From the NCBI GenBank assembly GCA_000723505.1, contig HG934468.1, forward strand, positions 186,001 through 250,000: a stretch of 64,000 bases of DNA, in the 5' to 3' direction. Source of the DNA: Mucinivorans hirudinis. GTDB taxonomy: Bacteria; Bacteroidota; Bacteroidia; Bacteroidales; Rikenellaceae. The notes beneath the pieces are model-generated. The model searched no databases. It was given only the letters and a program-made list of their open reading frames with translations, and had not been told where the DNA came from. Position numbers and translations under genes: made by a program. Of the stretch, positions 25,573 to 33,649 are shown piece after piece; positions within the stretch are counted from its first letter, which is position 1; each line of letters starts with the position of its first letter.

Positions 25573-25620
25573 TATTAACTCGGCATTAAAAAATCCAAAT
25601 TTTTTAATGCCGAGTTAATA
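25573..25620. terminator. Compact inverted repeat of family R1, likely bidirectional terminator
   Basis: Two perfect 21-nt arms (25573-25593 and 25600-25620) flank a 6-nt loop. The arms contain the same TTAACTCGGCATTAAA core as the element at 9597-9734. The hairpin lies between convergent genes (prmA and the ParB-like gene) and its inner arms are T/A runs, so it can end transcription from both sides. It looks like a miniature derivative of the R1 element. Confidence 0.75.
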
Positions 25621-25628
25621 AATTCATC

Positions 25629-26132
25629 TTAGGGAATAGAAAAATCATTCTCGGCAAAGAGTTCTGCCAATCCCGATATTTGTTTAAGTCTGAGAAGTTC
25701 GTCCTTGTCCATTCCGATATGTTTCATTATCCACTGGTCGCTCATCCCGGCATTGGTCAGTTCCGAGACTATATCGCACATTAGCTCCAGATTATGCGAA
25801 CCCCTTGCCCTATTGTGGCGAATGGTGGATGCCATACGGTTGGAAATATCTTTCTCGATAACCACAACCGGTAGCAAACCATTCTCTCGCTGATATATCC
25901 GCTTCGAGGTTTTCATCACGGTATATCTATGGAAACCATCCACCAACTCATAAACATCCTCCTCCAAGATATAATAGCAGACACAGGGCATCGTATAACC
26001 ATCCTCCCAAATGGATAACTCGAGTAGTTTCATCTCCGGAGGAGCAACCACATTCGGATTGTAGTTGTTTGCCCTTATCTTCTCGAAGGGCACAGCCTTT
26101 ACATTGTAGGCGGGACTTATATATTGTTCCAT
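25629..26132 (-). CDS. ParB/Srx-fold protein, IbrB-like
   Basis: The 167-residue protein has a ParB N-terminal/sulfiredoxin-like fold: IRANNYNPNVVAPPEMKLLELSI, then YELVDGFHRYTVMK (GFHR in place of GERR/GxHR) and RMASTIRHNRARGSH. A small helical C-terminus (MSDQWIMKHIGMDKDELLRL) resembles a degenerate HTH. It is too small for a chromosome-partition ParB; that gene is at 31.7 kb. It starts 1 nt after the stop of the PAPS-reductase-like gene, matching the IbrA/IbrB pairing known from enterobacteria and mobile elements. Known IbrB acts with IbrA as a regulator; the biochemical role is not settled. Confidence 0.82.
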   Translation of the reverse strand: MEQYISPAYNVKAVPFEKIRANNYNPNVVAPPEMKLLELSIWEDGYTMPCVCYYILEEDVYELVDGFHRYTVMKTSKRIYQRENGLLPVVVIEKDISNRMASTIRHNRARGSHNLELMCDIVSELTNAGMSDQWIMKHIGMDKDELLRLKQISGLAELFAENDFSIP

Positions 26133-26133
26133 A

Positions 26134-27423
26134 TCAATATATTCCTATATATTTTGATATAACTCTATCTCGTCGTTCCCTCTCAGATTTACTCGGCGCA
26201 AAACCCATATATTTGCAAGCGTGGTCATTTTTTAAGATACATATACATACTCGTTTGAAAGTGGGTATATCTTTGAACTCCTCTATATCAATATCATCAA
26301 GGTACTCCATCCTTATAGCTGTTTTGAATGTTTGGTAAGGGGATTTGACAGGCAACATCGCTATGCCCGCTTTCTGTAACTTCTCGATAGTAGCATCGGA
26401 AAGTGCGCCCCCCTTGTTGCGCCAGAACTGGATACTTACAGAGAGTTTTTCCAAATAATTACGTCTGGTTGCATCCGGAAGCGTGGAGAGTAGAAAGTGC
26501 ATATAGCTCTCCCATGTATATCCGGCAGGCAACTTCGCCGAGTGCCAACCCACGGCTCGGCTATTGCCGTACATACCCGAAAAATTGACACCGTTTACCC
26601 TGCCTATCATTCTGCCCCACATATCGGGGTCGATGACTCGGTATAGACGCAGACTCTCTCGTGCTTGCGAGATAAACGGACTTGCCACGCGCTGCTTTTC
26701 AATACCAACGCCTGCCTTATAGTAGAGGTCATACAGGCGATTGTAGTCGTAGCCGAATTTACCGTTTGCCGTCCACACGTCTGCCGTTAGCCAGTCGAAT
26801 ATCGGATAGGCATTGTATACGTCATCCCACGTTTTGTGTGTCCATTTATACTTTTGAAAACGTTTTTTATTGAAGTTTTCGGAATGGATGGCTCTCCAAC
26901 GATTGAAACTCTCCTGGGTACGGATACCCACCAAGCAGCAGGTGCGTTTGGCGTTTTTAATTTGGTGTAACCACAGTCCGAAACGGCACTGAAAATCGTA
27001 GTCCCACATCTGTTCATCGAAGAACTCAAAATCTTTTGCAGTATAACACTTCTCGGGCAACTCTCTAACCCAGCTCTCTCTCATACTCTCCTCCCAGGGT
27101 CGCCAATGAAGTTGAAACATCGAGGCACAGGTGGGGACTTTGAATGGTACACAAATCCTGTATATCTCGAGAATGTCCTGGTTCTGTTGGAAGGTTCTAT
27201 CTACGTATTGGGTGGTGAAATTATACTGGGCTTCATAATCCATATGAAATACTCCCAGTTTTATATTAATATCGTTTTGACGAATATAGTCAATGCACAT
27301 ATTGAGCAACACTCCACTGTCTTTGCCGCCGGAAAAGGAGACGTACACATTGTCAAAGTGTGAAAAAATGATTTTCAATCGCCCCTGAAGCAGTTCATAT
27401 ACGTTTGGTTTCTTTATAATCAT
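26134..27423 (-). CDS. PAPS reductase-like adenine-nucleotide alpha-hydrolase protein (DUF3440), IbrA-like
   Basis: The 429-residue protein carries a PP-loop SGGKDS (31-36) near its start, the mark of the PAPS reductase/ATP-pyrophosphatase superfamily. Further motifs include CCLVGIRTQESFNRWRAI and a Trp-rich middle (HWRPWEESMRESW, FDWLTADVWTANGKFGYDYNRLYDLYYKAGV). The C-terminal part matches DUF3440 in position and style (GMYGNSRAVGWHSAKLPAGYTWESY). It resembles IbrA and is distantly related to DndC. With the ParB-like gene it forms a compact two-gene unit. Possible roles are gene regulation or nucleic-acid modification; neither is shown by the sequence. Confidence 0.85.
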   Translation of the reverse strand: MIIKKPNVYELLQGRLKIIFSHFDNVYVSFSGGKDSGVLLNMCIDYIRQNDINIKLGVFHMDYEAQYNFTTQYVDRTFQQNQDILEIYRICVPFKVPTCASMFQLHWRPWEESMRESWVRELPEKCYTAKDFEFFDEQMWDYDFQCRFGLWLHQIKNAKRTCCLVGIRTQESFNRWRAIHSENFNKKRFQKYKWTHKTWDDVYNAYPIFDWLTADVWTANGKFGYDYNRLYDLYYKAGVGIEKQRVASPFISQARESLRLYRVIDPDMWGRMIGRVNGVNFSGMYGNSRAVGWHSAKLPAGYTWESYMHFLLSTLPDATRRNYLEKLSVSIQFWRNKGGALSDATIEKLQKAGIAMLPVKSPYQTFKTAIRMEYLDDIDIEEFKDIPTFKRVCICILKNDHACKYMGFAPSKSERERRDRVISKYIGIY

Positions 27424-27457
27424 ATCTTTTAATCATCTATCTCGAATTATGGATATT

Positions 27458-27501
27458 AAGTAGGGAAGGATAATTATTGCAATAATTATCCTTCCCTACT
27501 T
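27458..27501. repeat. 44-bp perfect palindrome ahead of the IbrA-like gene
   Basis: Positions 27458-27479 and 27480-27501 are exact reverse complements with no loop, centred at 27479/27480. It lies in the 5' region of the IbrA-like gene and overlaps the end of a small upstream frame. It could be a hairpin in RNA, a dimeric protein site or a scar of a mobile element. Confidence 0.8.
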
Positions 27502-27698
27502 CTACTTAAAATGCCTACACAGGCAACCCTAACCGGCACAAAACCACAAGCCGATGTATTGTCTATTGCAACAAACAGGCACTTTTTGGCATAGATACTA
27601 AAGGGATAGTTGTTTGTGAATCGTATTGCGGACGCTCTCACATCCACAGTAGCCATAAGGGGGGGCAGCCGTTTGTCGACTCCCCATTTTCGTTCCAT
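27486..27698 (-). CDS. Possible small protein upstream of the IbrA-like gene
   Basis: A 70-codon frame starts at an ATG (MERKWGVDKRLPPLMATVDV) and ends inside the palindrome. Its composition looks protein-like (IRFTNNYPFSIYAKK, VAIDNTSACGFVPVRVACVG) and it lies on the strand of the module, between a TAACTTTG box and the IbrA-like gene. No family is recognised. An ATG four codons upstream gives 74 residues. Confidence 0.4.
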   Translation of the reverse strand: MERKWGVDKRLPPLMATVDVRASAIRFTNNYPFSIYAKKCLFVAIDNTSACGFVPVRVACVGILSRSREG

Positions 27699-27908
27699 AA
27701 TTATATTCATATACTTAGAAAAAGGTTGTTTTGACTAATAAAAAGCTAATAATAGGGCAAAAAAGATTAAAATTCGCAAAAAAATCGTACACGTTAAAAT
27801 GTTTTTCAGTATATGGTTATATACAAATACCCTCCAGACTACAGATTTGGGGGCAATCGTTTTTCACTCGGATATAAGTACTATTAGATACTACTTCAAT
27901 TGAGGGTA

Positions 27909-27916
27909 CAAAGTTA
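27909..27916 (-). promoter_or_regulatory. -7 element upstream of the IbrA/IbrB-like module
   Basis: TAACTTTG on the minus strand, about 210 nt before the small frame. No clear -33 TTG was found. Confidence 0.35.
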
Positions 27917-27954
27917 TCTATTTTTATTTCATTTCTACAAATTATGTAGGAAAA

Positions 27955-27999
27955 ATATTAACTCAGCATTGAATAATTTGGATAATTTTGAATAAGTTC
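27955..27999. repeat. Partial copy of repeat family R1
   Basis: About 45 nt match the right end of the 9597-9734 element (read on its minus strand) with four differences, including the core attaactcagcattga. The opposite end of the element was not found nearby, so it is truncated or diverged. Confidence 0.7.
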
Positions 28000-28308
28000 A
28001 AGGCTTGACGCGCAATAAAAACCGCAGTATAATAGACTTATATGAGGATTTTTATTTGGTGGGCATAACGCTGAAATTGAGTGAAAGAGTTGTCAAAAAT
28101 CCAAATAGAGAGAGTTCAGCTATGATGCAACACCACCAAATATCGGATAGCATTTGGCTTTACTAGTTGAATTAGCACCTCTCCCAACCACATCAGCATT
28201 GATAATCAAAGATTTAACAAGGTCTCTGAAAATTTATCCTGAGTTTGTTCCGAGAAACATTCAGTTGTTATTTAGAAATTTTCAGAAGTCCTCTAAAGTC
28301 GTTTGTGC

Positions 28309-29493
28309 CTACTCAATCCCCAACTCCTTAATCTTCCGATAAAGAGTTCTTTCCGAGACAAATAGCTCGGCAGCAGCGGCACGGCGGTTACCTTCGTGTT
28401 TGGCTAAGGCAGCCATAATTTGTCGGCGCAGAGACTCTTCTTTTGTGGTGGCAGGTTTGGTGTCAATTCCTGAACCAAAATCATCGTTCGCCTCCTGCAC
28501 ATCCTCCACATAATCCTCAGCGTCAATATATTTTGTTCGGTCAATGTGTTTATGTCCGCCCCCATCCTCACGTAACCCCATAGCCCGAATCATCGCCTTG
28601 AGCTCGCTCACCTCACCCCGTAAATCGAACAACAATTTATATAGTATGTCACGCTCGCTGTTATCCGAAACTGACGCTCCTCTACCCACCAAAATCGGTA
28701 AGGTTGTAGGATTGTAGTCCGGTAGATATTTCCTCAACACATCGGGAGTAATGTCTCTCTGCTGCTCAATTGCGGAAATTTGCTCTGCTACATTCTTGAG
28801 CTGGCGGATGTTTCCGCTCCACGAGTAGTTTTCTAGCATTAGACGAGCCTCGGGCGTGAGTGAAATTGTCGGCATACGATACTGTGTGGCAATATCCGAA
28901 GCAAACTTTCTGAATAGCATATATATATCACCTTTGCGCTCTCTGAGTGGAGGAACAAAAATAGGCACGGTATTGAGACGATAGTACAAATCTTCGCGGA
29001 AACGTCCGCTCTCGATAGCCGTATGTAGGTTTACATTTGTGGCAGCAACCACCCGAACATTAGTTTTCTTAGATACGCTCGACCCAACGCGGATAAACTC
29101 GCCGGTTTGCAATACGCGTAATAATCTGACTTGGGTTGTCAGAGGCAATTCTGCCACCTCGTCCAAAAAAATAGTACCACCGTCCGCCACTTCAAAATAG
29201 CCCTTGCGTGCCTCGTGAGCGCCCGTAAACGACCCCTTTTCGTGTCCGAAAAGTTCGCTGTCTATCGTGCCCTCAGGTATGGCTCCGCAGTTTACGGCAA
29301 TATAAGTATTGTGTTTACGAGGCGAATATTGGTGGATAATTTGAGGGAAGAACTCTTTACCTACACCGCTCTCGCCGGTGATTAACACACTCAAATCGGT
29401 GGCAGCCACACGCAAGGCGACCTCCAGCGCATTATTGAGTGCCGGAGTATTGCCAATTATACCTAAACGTTTCTTAACGTCATTTAATTCCAT
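28309..29493 (-). CDS. Sigma-54-dependent transcriptional activator (AAA+, Fis-type HTH)
   Basis: This 394-residue bacterial enhancer-binding protein lacks any N-terminal sensor domain. The AAA+ domain shows Walker A GESGVGKE (40-47), the sigma-54-contact loop GSFTGA (87-92), Walker B GTIFLDEVAELP and an arginine-finger region RFREDLYYRLN. A linker with acidic patches (about 300-345) leads to a Fis-type helix-turn-helix (RQIMAALAKHEGNRRAAAAELFVSERTLYRKIKELGIE). It activates RpoN promoters by ATP hydrolysis. With no receiver or ligand domain, activity may be set by expression or partner proteins. Related genes in Bacteroidota are often followed by lptE and secG; here a repeat-bearing region follows instead. 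Confidence 0.93.
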   Translation of the reverse strand: MELNDVKKRLGIIGNTPALNNALEVALRVAATDLSVLITGESGVGKEFFPQIIHQYSPRKHNTYIAVNCGAIPEGTIDSELFGHEKGSFTGAHEARKGYFEVADGGTIFLDEVAELPLTTQVRLLRVLQTGEFIRVGSSVSKKTNVRVVAATNVNLHTAIESGRFREDLYYRLNTVPIFVPPLRERKGDIYMLFRKFASDIATQYRMPTISLTPEARLMLENYSWSGNIRQLKNVAEQISAIEQQRDITPDVLRKYLPDYNPTTLPILVGRGASVSDNSERDILYKLLFDLRGEVSELKAMIRAMGLREDGGGHKHIDRTKYIDAEDYVEDVQEANDDFGSGIDTKPATTKEESLRRQIMAALAKHEGNRRAAAAELFVSERTLYRKIKELGIE

Positions 29494-29634
29494 AGCGCAA
29501 AGTTACACCATTTTTTGTGATTGCAACCAATTATTATCCAAAAAAAGAACTAAAAACCACCCTAGTTACGTTTGTTGAACCGGTTGAAAAACTTTTTACT
29601 CCAACGAAAATTTAACGAATCAAAAAAAAAATAC

Positions 29635-29642
29635 TATCTTTG
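29635..29642 (+). promoter_or_regulatory. -7 element before parA
   Basis: TATCTTTG, an exact TAnnTTTG match, lies 26 nt before the parA start. Confidence 0.55.
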
Positions 29643-29668
29643 CTCTTTGTATATAATTACAAAAAACT

Positions 29669-30427
29669 ATGGGAAAGATTATTGCTCTTGCTAATCAGAA
29701 GGGTGGGGTCGGTAAAACCACAACGTCCATCAATCTGGCGGCTTCTTTGGCGGCAATGGAGAAGCGTGTGCTGGTGGTGGATGCCGACCCGCAGGCTAAT
29801 GCCACATCGGGTCTGGGTTTCGATATGTCGGAAAATAATATATATGGTGTCCTTATCGGCGAAATAGCAATTAGCGAGACCGTACAAACCAGCAACGATA
29901 TACCCACTCTCAGCTTAGTGCCCTCCAATATCAATTTAGTGGGTGCCGAGGCAGAGTTACTTTCGGTGGAGGATGGGCAATTTAGGCTCAAAATGGCAAT
30001 CGAAGAGATAAGGAACGAATATGATTTTATCTTTATAGATTGCTCTCCCTCACTTGGGCTCATCACACTCAATGCCCTCACGGCAGCAGACAGCGTACTG
30101 ATTCCCGTTCAGTGTGAGTACTTTGCGCTGGAGGGGCTGGGCAAACTGCTAAACACGATTAAGATGGTCAAGGGTGGGCTCAATCCGAATCTGCAAATCG
30201 AAGGTTTCCTCTTTACTATGTACGATTCGCGCCTGAGACTTGCAAACCAGGTTGTAGGCGAGGTTAGAGGACACTTCCCGGAATTGGTATTCTCTACCTT
30301 GATACAACGCAATACACGCCTGAGTGAGTCACCGAGTTTCGGTAAACCGGCTCTGCTCTACGATGCCCAGAGTACAGGGGCTATAAACTATTTGAACCTT
30401 GCAAAAGAATTTTTATCAAAGAATTAA
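29669..30427 (+). CDS. parA: Chromosome-partitioning ATPase ParA/Soj
   Basis: The 252-residue ParA has the deviant Walker A KGGVGKTT (11-18), the Walker A' DADPQANAT and Walker B FIFIDCSPSLGLIT motifs. It lacks the long N-terminal HTH of plasmid ParA proteins, as expected for chromosomal Soj. It drives origin segregation with ParB. ParB is encoded 1.3 kb downstream, separated by a lipoprotein gene, an uncommon arrangement. Confidence 0.96.
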   Translation: MGKIIALANQKGGVGKTTTSINLAASLAAMEKRVLVVDADPQANATSGLGFDMSENNIYGVLIGEIAISETVQTSNDIPTLSLVPSNINLVGAEAELLSVEDGQFRLKMAIEEIRNEYDFIFIDCSPSLGLITLNALTAADSVLIPVQCEYFALEGLGKLLNTIKMVKGGLNPNLQIEGFLFTMYDSRLRLANQVVGEVRGHFPELVFSTLIQRNTRLSESPSFGKPALLYDAQSTGAINYLNLAKEFLSKN

Positions 30428-30431
30428 AATA

Positions 30432-31652
30432 ATGAAGAAGTTACTATTTATTCCACTGGTCCTAATCATAACATTATCCTCTTGTTGTCGCGGAGTCGAT
30501 AATACGGAAACAGGTGGCGAAGGGGGTACGGATACAGAACCTACTGTTTTGCCCGAAAATACAAAATTGGGGATTAAACTCTACTATCTCGATAAGAGTG
30601 GTCAAGAAATAGATTCTACATTCAAAGACTTGAATGTCATACTGGTTAATAATAGTTACGCAAAGACTTATCACCTCTTCTCTTCGCAAGAAGATTTCTA
30701 CTCCGGTAAGGTCGCCAATGGTAACTACGATGTCTTTATTGTGGGAAACTGGGGTAAAAAGATTGGTGAAACGTCAAAAGATAAGTTGTTCGAGCTCCAA
30801 TATGCCATCAATAACTCTGATGCCATAGATAAAGATATAATGGTTGCTCACGACAATTTTTATCTGTCCAAAGACTCCTCGTTCTACTATTTGATAGAGC
30901 GTTTGGCATCCCAAATCAAGGCTAAAGTGTCGCTTGCAGATGGTGTCAATGGTAGCGTTGTATCTTTGCAGGCGAAGGATTGCGCGGGCACAATTCCGCT
31001 GTTTCCGTCTACTCGTACTCTGGAGGATGAATATTATGACGCAAAGGTTACTCCCACAAATGAACTCGATATACCTATACTTGGAAAAATGGGTAAAAAG
31101 TTGCCCTACATCTCAGTTTTAGCAGAGATTGAAGGGCAAGCACGAGAATACAAAGTGCCTATCGAATTGACAAAAGCAGTTGATTGCAATTATCAAGTGG
31201 TCATAAATAAGGGTGATGACAAGGATTTCAAAGCGCGAAAGAGCGAGGCAGTATTCTATTCGGGTATGCCCAAGTTTGCCTTTGGTGACTACAAACATTT
31301 CAACAATCTGACGTGGAATGCACGTACCGCATATATGGAACTTAATCTTACTTCGGCACAAGTAAGTAATAGTTTCAAGGTAAGTTTCAAGAAACTACGT
31401 GGAACCTTTGCGCGAAACTCGCGAATGGAATATATGGAACAGGGCAATACTAGTTACACAAAATTAAATGAAAATGAAGAGATTATCATAAACTTCAAGC
31501 AGGGTGACGACATTGCTAAAATAGTTACATTTGCCTTTAGTAACGACAACACAATAGAGAATCGCCCAACAAATAACCTCTTTATTTTCACTATCAAAGA
31601 TAATTTCGGATACCAACGAAATGTGCTGGTGCGCACATCGATGAGTTTATAA
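30432..31652 (+). CDS. Lipoprotein of unknown function inserted between parA and parB
   Basis: This 406-residue protein starts MKKLLFIPLVLIITLSSCC, a lipoprotein signal with lipobox LSSC, then a Gly/Thr/Glu-rich linker (TETGGEGGTDTEPT). The mature part is beta-rich, with a FimB/Mfa2-like look (KLGIKLYYLDKSG, NGNYDVFIVGN, FYYLIERLASQIKAKVSL), but I cannot assign a family. It starts 4 nt after parA and ends 49 nt before parB. A surface or fimbria-associated lipoprotein is a plausible guess. It has no visible link to segregation. Confidence 0.85.
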   Translation: MKKLLFIPLVLIITLSSCCRGVDNTETGGEGGTDTEPTVLPENTKLGIKLYYLDKSGQEIDSTFKDLNVILVNNSYAKTYHLFSSQEDFYSGKVANGNYDVFIVGNWGKKIGETSKDKLFELQYAINNSDAIDKDIMVAHDNFYLSKDSSFYYLIERLASQIKAKVSLADGVNGSVVSLQAKDCAGTIPLFPSTRTLEDEYYDAKVTPTNELDIPILGKMGKKLPYISVLAEIEGQAREYKVPIELTKAVDCNYQVVINKGDDKDFKARKSEAVFYSGMPKFAFGDYKHFNNLTWNARTAYMELNLTSAQVSNSFKVSFKKLRGTFARNSRMEYMEQGNTSYTKLNENEEIIINFKQGDDIAKIVTFAFSNDNTIENRPTNNLFIFTIKDNFGYQRNVLVRTSMSL

Positions 31653-31701
31653 GAAAAGGTCGGAGGCAGAGGAAAGTATTAATCAAACTAAAAAGCAGTC
31701 A

Positions 31702-32577
31702 ATGAGCAAAACAACAGGGCTGGGAAAGGGTCTCAACGCCATTTTCGATATCGAAAACGTAAGTAATGCCGCGCGCAAGACTATGAAGGCGGGTGGCGGT
31801 GGAACCGAGATTGAACTTGAGAAAATTGTCGTCAACCAAGAGCAACCGCGCAAAATTTTCGATAACGAATCCCTCGACGAGTTGTGCCGTTCGATAGAAC
31901 GTTTGGGCGTGATTCAACCTATCACAGTAAAGGAAATTGAGCCTGATAAGTATTTTATTATCAGTGGAGAACGACGCTTTCGCGCTTCCATCCAAGCTGG
32001 TTTGAAGACGATTCCCGCCTACATTCGTACAGTAAAGGATGATGGGCAACTGCTAGAGATGGCTTTAGTGGAAAACATTCAACGCGAAGAACTTAGCCCA
32101 ATGGAGATTGCCGTAACAATGCAACGCCTGGTGGAGGAGTGCGCACTCACGCAAGAACAACTTGCAGACAGAGTGGGTAAAAAGCGTTCGACTGTGGCTA
32201 ACTACCTACGCCTGCTAAAATCGCCCATTGAAGTGCAATTAGCTCTCAACGAAAATGTTATATCAATGGGGCACGCTCGCGCACTTCTCAGTTTGACCGA
32301 GGTAGAAGAGCAACTTAAACTACTCAAAACCACCATTGAAAAGGCTCTTTCAGTTCGTCAGATAGAGGATGTTATCCAGAAAATGCACGAGGATAAGCCA
32401 ACTAAAACAGTCGAGAAAGTCGAACTCCCGCCTCTTTTTACAGAGCTTACCGAGAAACTGAAAGTGGTTGCTGGCGAAAAGGTTACAATAAAAAGAAACG
32501 CCCGTGGCAGGGGGAAAATCATCATTAACTTTAATTCAGACAGCGATATAGAGCGAATAATCAATAATTTGAAATAA
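31702..32577 (+). CDS. parB: Chromosome-partitioning protein ParB
   Basis: The 291-residue ParB begins MSKTTGLGKGLNAIF, has the N-terminal CTPase/ParB box (LGVIQPITVKEIEP, SGERRFRASIQAG, LVENIQREELSPMEIA), the central HTH (LTQEQLADRVGKKRSTVANYLRLLKSP) and a C-terminal dimerisation segment. It binds parS near the origin and spreads along DNA. No parS consensus was searched for reliably. The stop TAA overlaps the ATG of the next gene by one base. Confidence 0.96.
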   Translation: MSKTTGLGKGLNAIFDIENVSNAARKTMKAGGGGTEIELEKIVVNQEQPRKIFDNESLDELCRSIERLGVIQPITVKEIEPDKYFIISGERRFRASIQAGLKTIPAYIRTVKDDGQLLEMALVENIQREELSPMEIAVTMQRLVEECALTQEQLADRVGKKRSTVANYLRLLKSPIEVQLALNENVISMGHARALLSLTEVEEQLKLLKTTIEKALSVRQIEDVIQKMHEDKPTKTVEKVELPPLFTELTEKLKVVAGEKVTIKRNARGRGKIIINFNSDSDIERIINNLK

Positions 32578-33647
32578 TGCGTTTTGTATATTTGACGATA
32601 TTTTTGTTGGTAGCGAGTATTGCTTGTGCTCAACAACGAACGGTGCGCTACGAGGCGGGACGGAAAAAAGTTATTACGGCGACTGATTCCACTCTCAAAC
32701 GCGACTCGCTGTTGCTTGTTGATTCCTTGTATCTTGCCGATTCTCTTACCCGAAAAAGAGATTCATTGCTTTTGGATAAATCACACCTTGCCTCCACAAT
32801 TTTACCGAAAATAAAAACCGAATTAAACAGAGACAAGCGTAAATTCAATTTGACGCAAGATACTCTCAGTCAAGGTCGATTCACGCTACTTTCGCTCATT
32901 CCCGGTGTGGGGCAGATTTATAATCGTCAATATTGGAAAGTCCCCGTATTTTATGCTGCCATAGGCGGATTTACTGCCGGCTCTCTCATTTCGTCAAACA
33001 ATTACAGCAAGTATAAGAGTGATTGGGAGCGAAGTGTTGATTTGAGGCTGCCGCAAGCTCTTCAGGATAGGGCAAAGAGCAAAATGGATAACGAGGGTAC
33101 GGTGCGCACCGTGCTATTCTCAATGGCTGTAGCCTCCTATCTCTATCAACTTACCGATGCCGCCTTCAACTATCGCGGAAAAACAGACCACATACGCAAA
33201 GCCACCACGCTTGCGCTCACTTTTCCCGGCGCAGGATTTGTCTATACTAGAACTTATTGGAGGCTACCTATTTACTACGGCGGTTTTATCGTACTGGGCA
33301 GTGTTGTGGATTATAACAACCGAAGTTATGAACGTTTCGCAAAGGCTTATGATGCGCTCACGGACGGGGACCCTAATACGGTGGATGAGTTTAATGGTAG
33401 GTATTCGGCTGATATGTTGCAAAATGCGAGAAACTCCTATCGCCGCAACCGCGACTTTGGTATCATCTGCTTGATTGGAGCATATCTTCTCAGCGTTGTT
33501 GATACTCACGTAATTGCAACCTTAAAAAACTGGGATGTCTCCCCTGATTTGAGTATACGCGTCGAACCCACGGTGATTAACAATCGAGTGCATTGGGCAA
33601 ATAATGTGCCGACAGGAGCGGGACTTTCACTAAAAATAACATTCTGA
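32577..33647 (+). CDS. DUF5683-family protein
   Basis: The 356-residue protein has a signal peptide (MRFVYLTIFLLVASIACAQQ) and a stretch of near-repeats of DSLLLxDSLYLADSLxxKRDSLLLD (about residues 41-65). The body contains SLIPGVGQIYNRQYWKVPVFYAAIGG and, about 95 residues later, a similar FPGAGFVYTRTYWRLPIYYGGFIVLG, the duplicated motif of DUF5683. It is probably a membrane or envelope protein; function unknown. Translationally coupled to parB (TAATG) and 2 nt upstream of the transglycosylase gene, as in other Bacteroidota. Confidence 0.9.
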   Translation: MRFVYLTIFLLVASIACAQQRTVRYEAGRKKVITATDSTLKRDSLLLVDSLYLADSLTRKRDSLLLDKSHLASTILPKIKTELNRDKRKFNLTQDTLSQGRFTLLSLIPGVGQIYNRQYWKVPVFYAAIGGFTAGSLISSNNYSKYKSDWERSVDLRLPQALQDRAKSKMDNEGTVRTVLFSMAVASYLYQLTDAAFNYRGKTDHIRKATTLALTFPGAGFVYTRTYWRLPIYYGGFIVLGSVVDYNNRSYERFAKAYDALTDGDPNTVDEFNGRYSADMLQNARNSYRRNRDFGIICLIGAYLLSVVDTHVIATLKNWDVSPDLSIRVEPTVINNRVHWANNVPTGAGLSLKITF

Positions 33648-33649
33648 CA

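Larger units (their letters stand above)
27711..28308. other. Intergenic region with promoter-like box and repeat
   Basis: About 600 nt. It holds a minus-strand TAACTTTG box (27909-27916) that could drive the IbrA/IbrB module and a partial R1 repeat (27955-27999). Between 28020 and 28300 short stop-free stretches in different frames could be worn coding DNA, but no family is recognised. Confidence 0.4.

Noticed and set aside
25629-26132. Second chromosomal ParB
   Set aside because: Too short, lacks the central HTH and C-terminal dimer domain, and is paired with a PAPS-reductase-like gene; the true ParB is at 31702-32577.
28154-28342. Plus-strand frame starting ALLVELAPLPTTSALIIKDL
   Set aside because: Needs a TTG start, overlaps the end of the sigma-54 activator gene and has no recognised family. 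It may be worn coding DNA but cannot be assigned.
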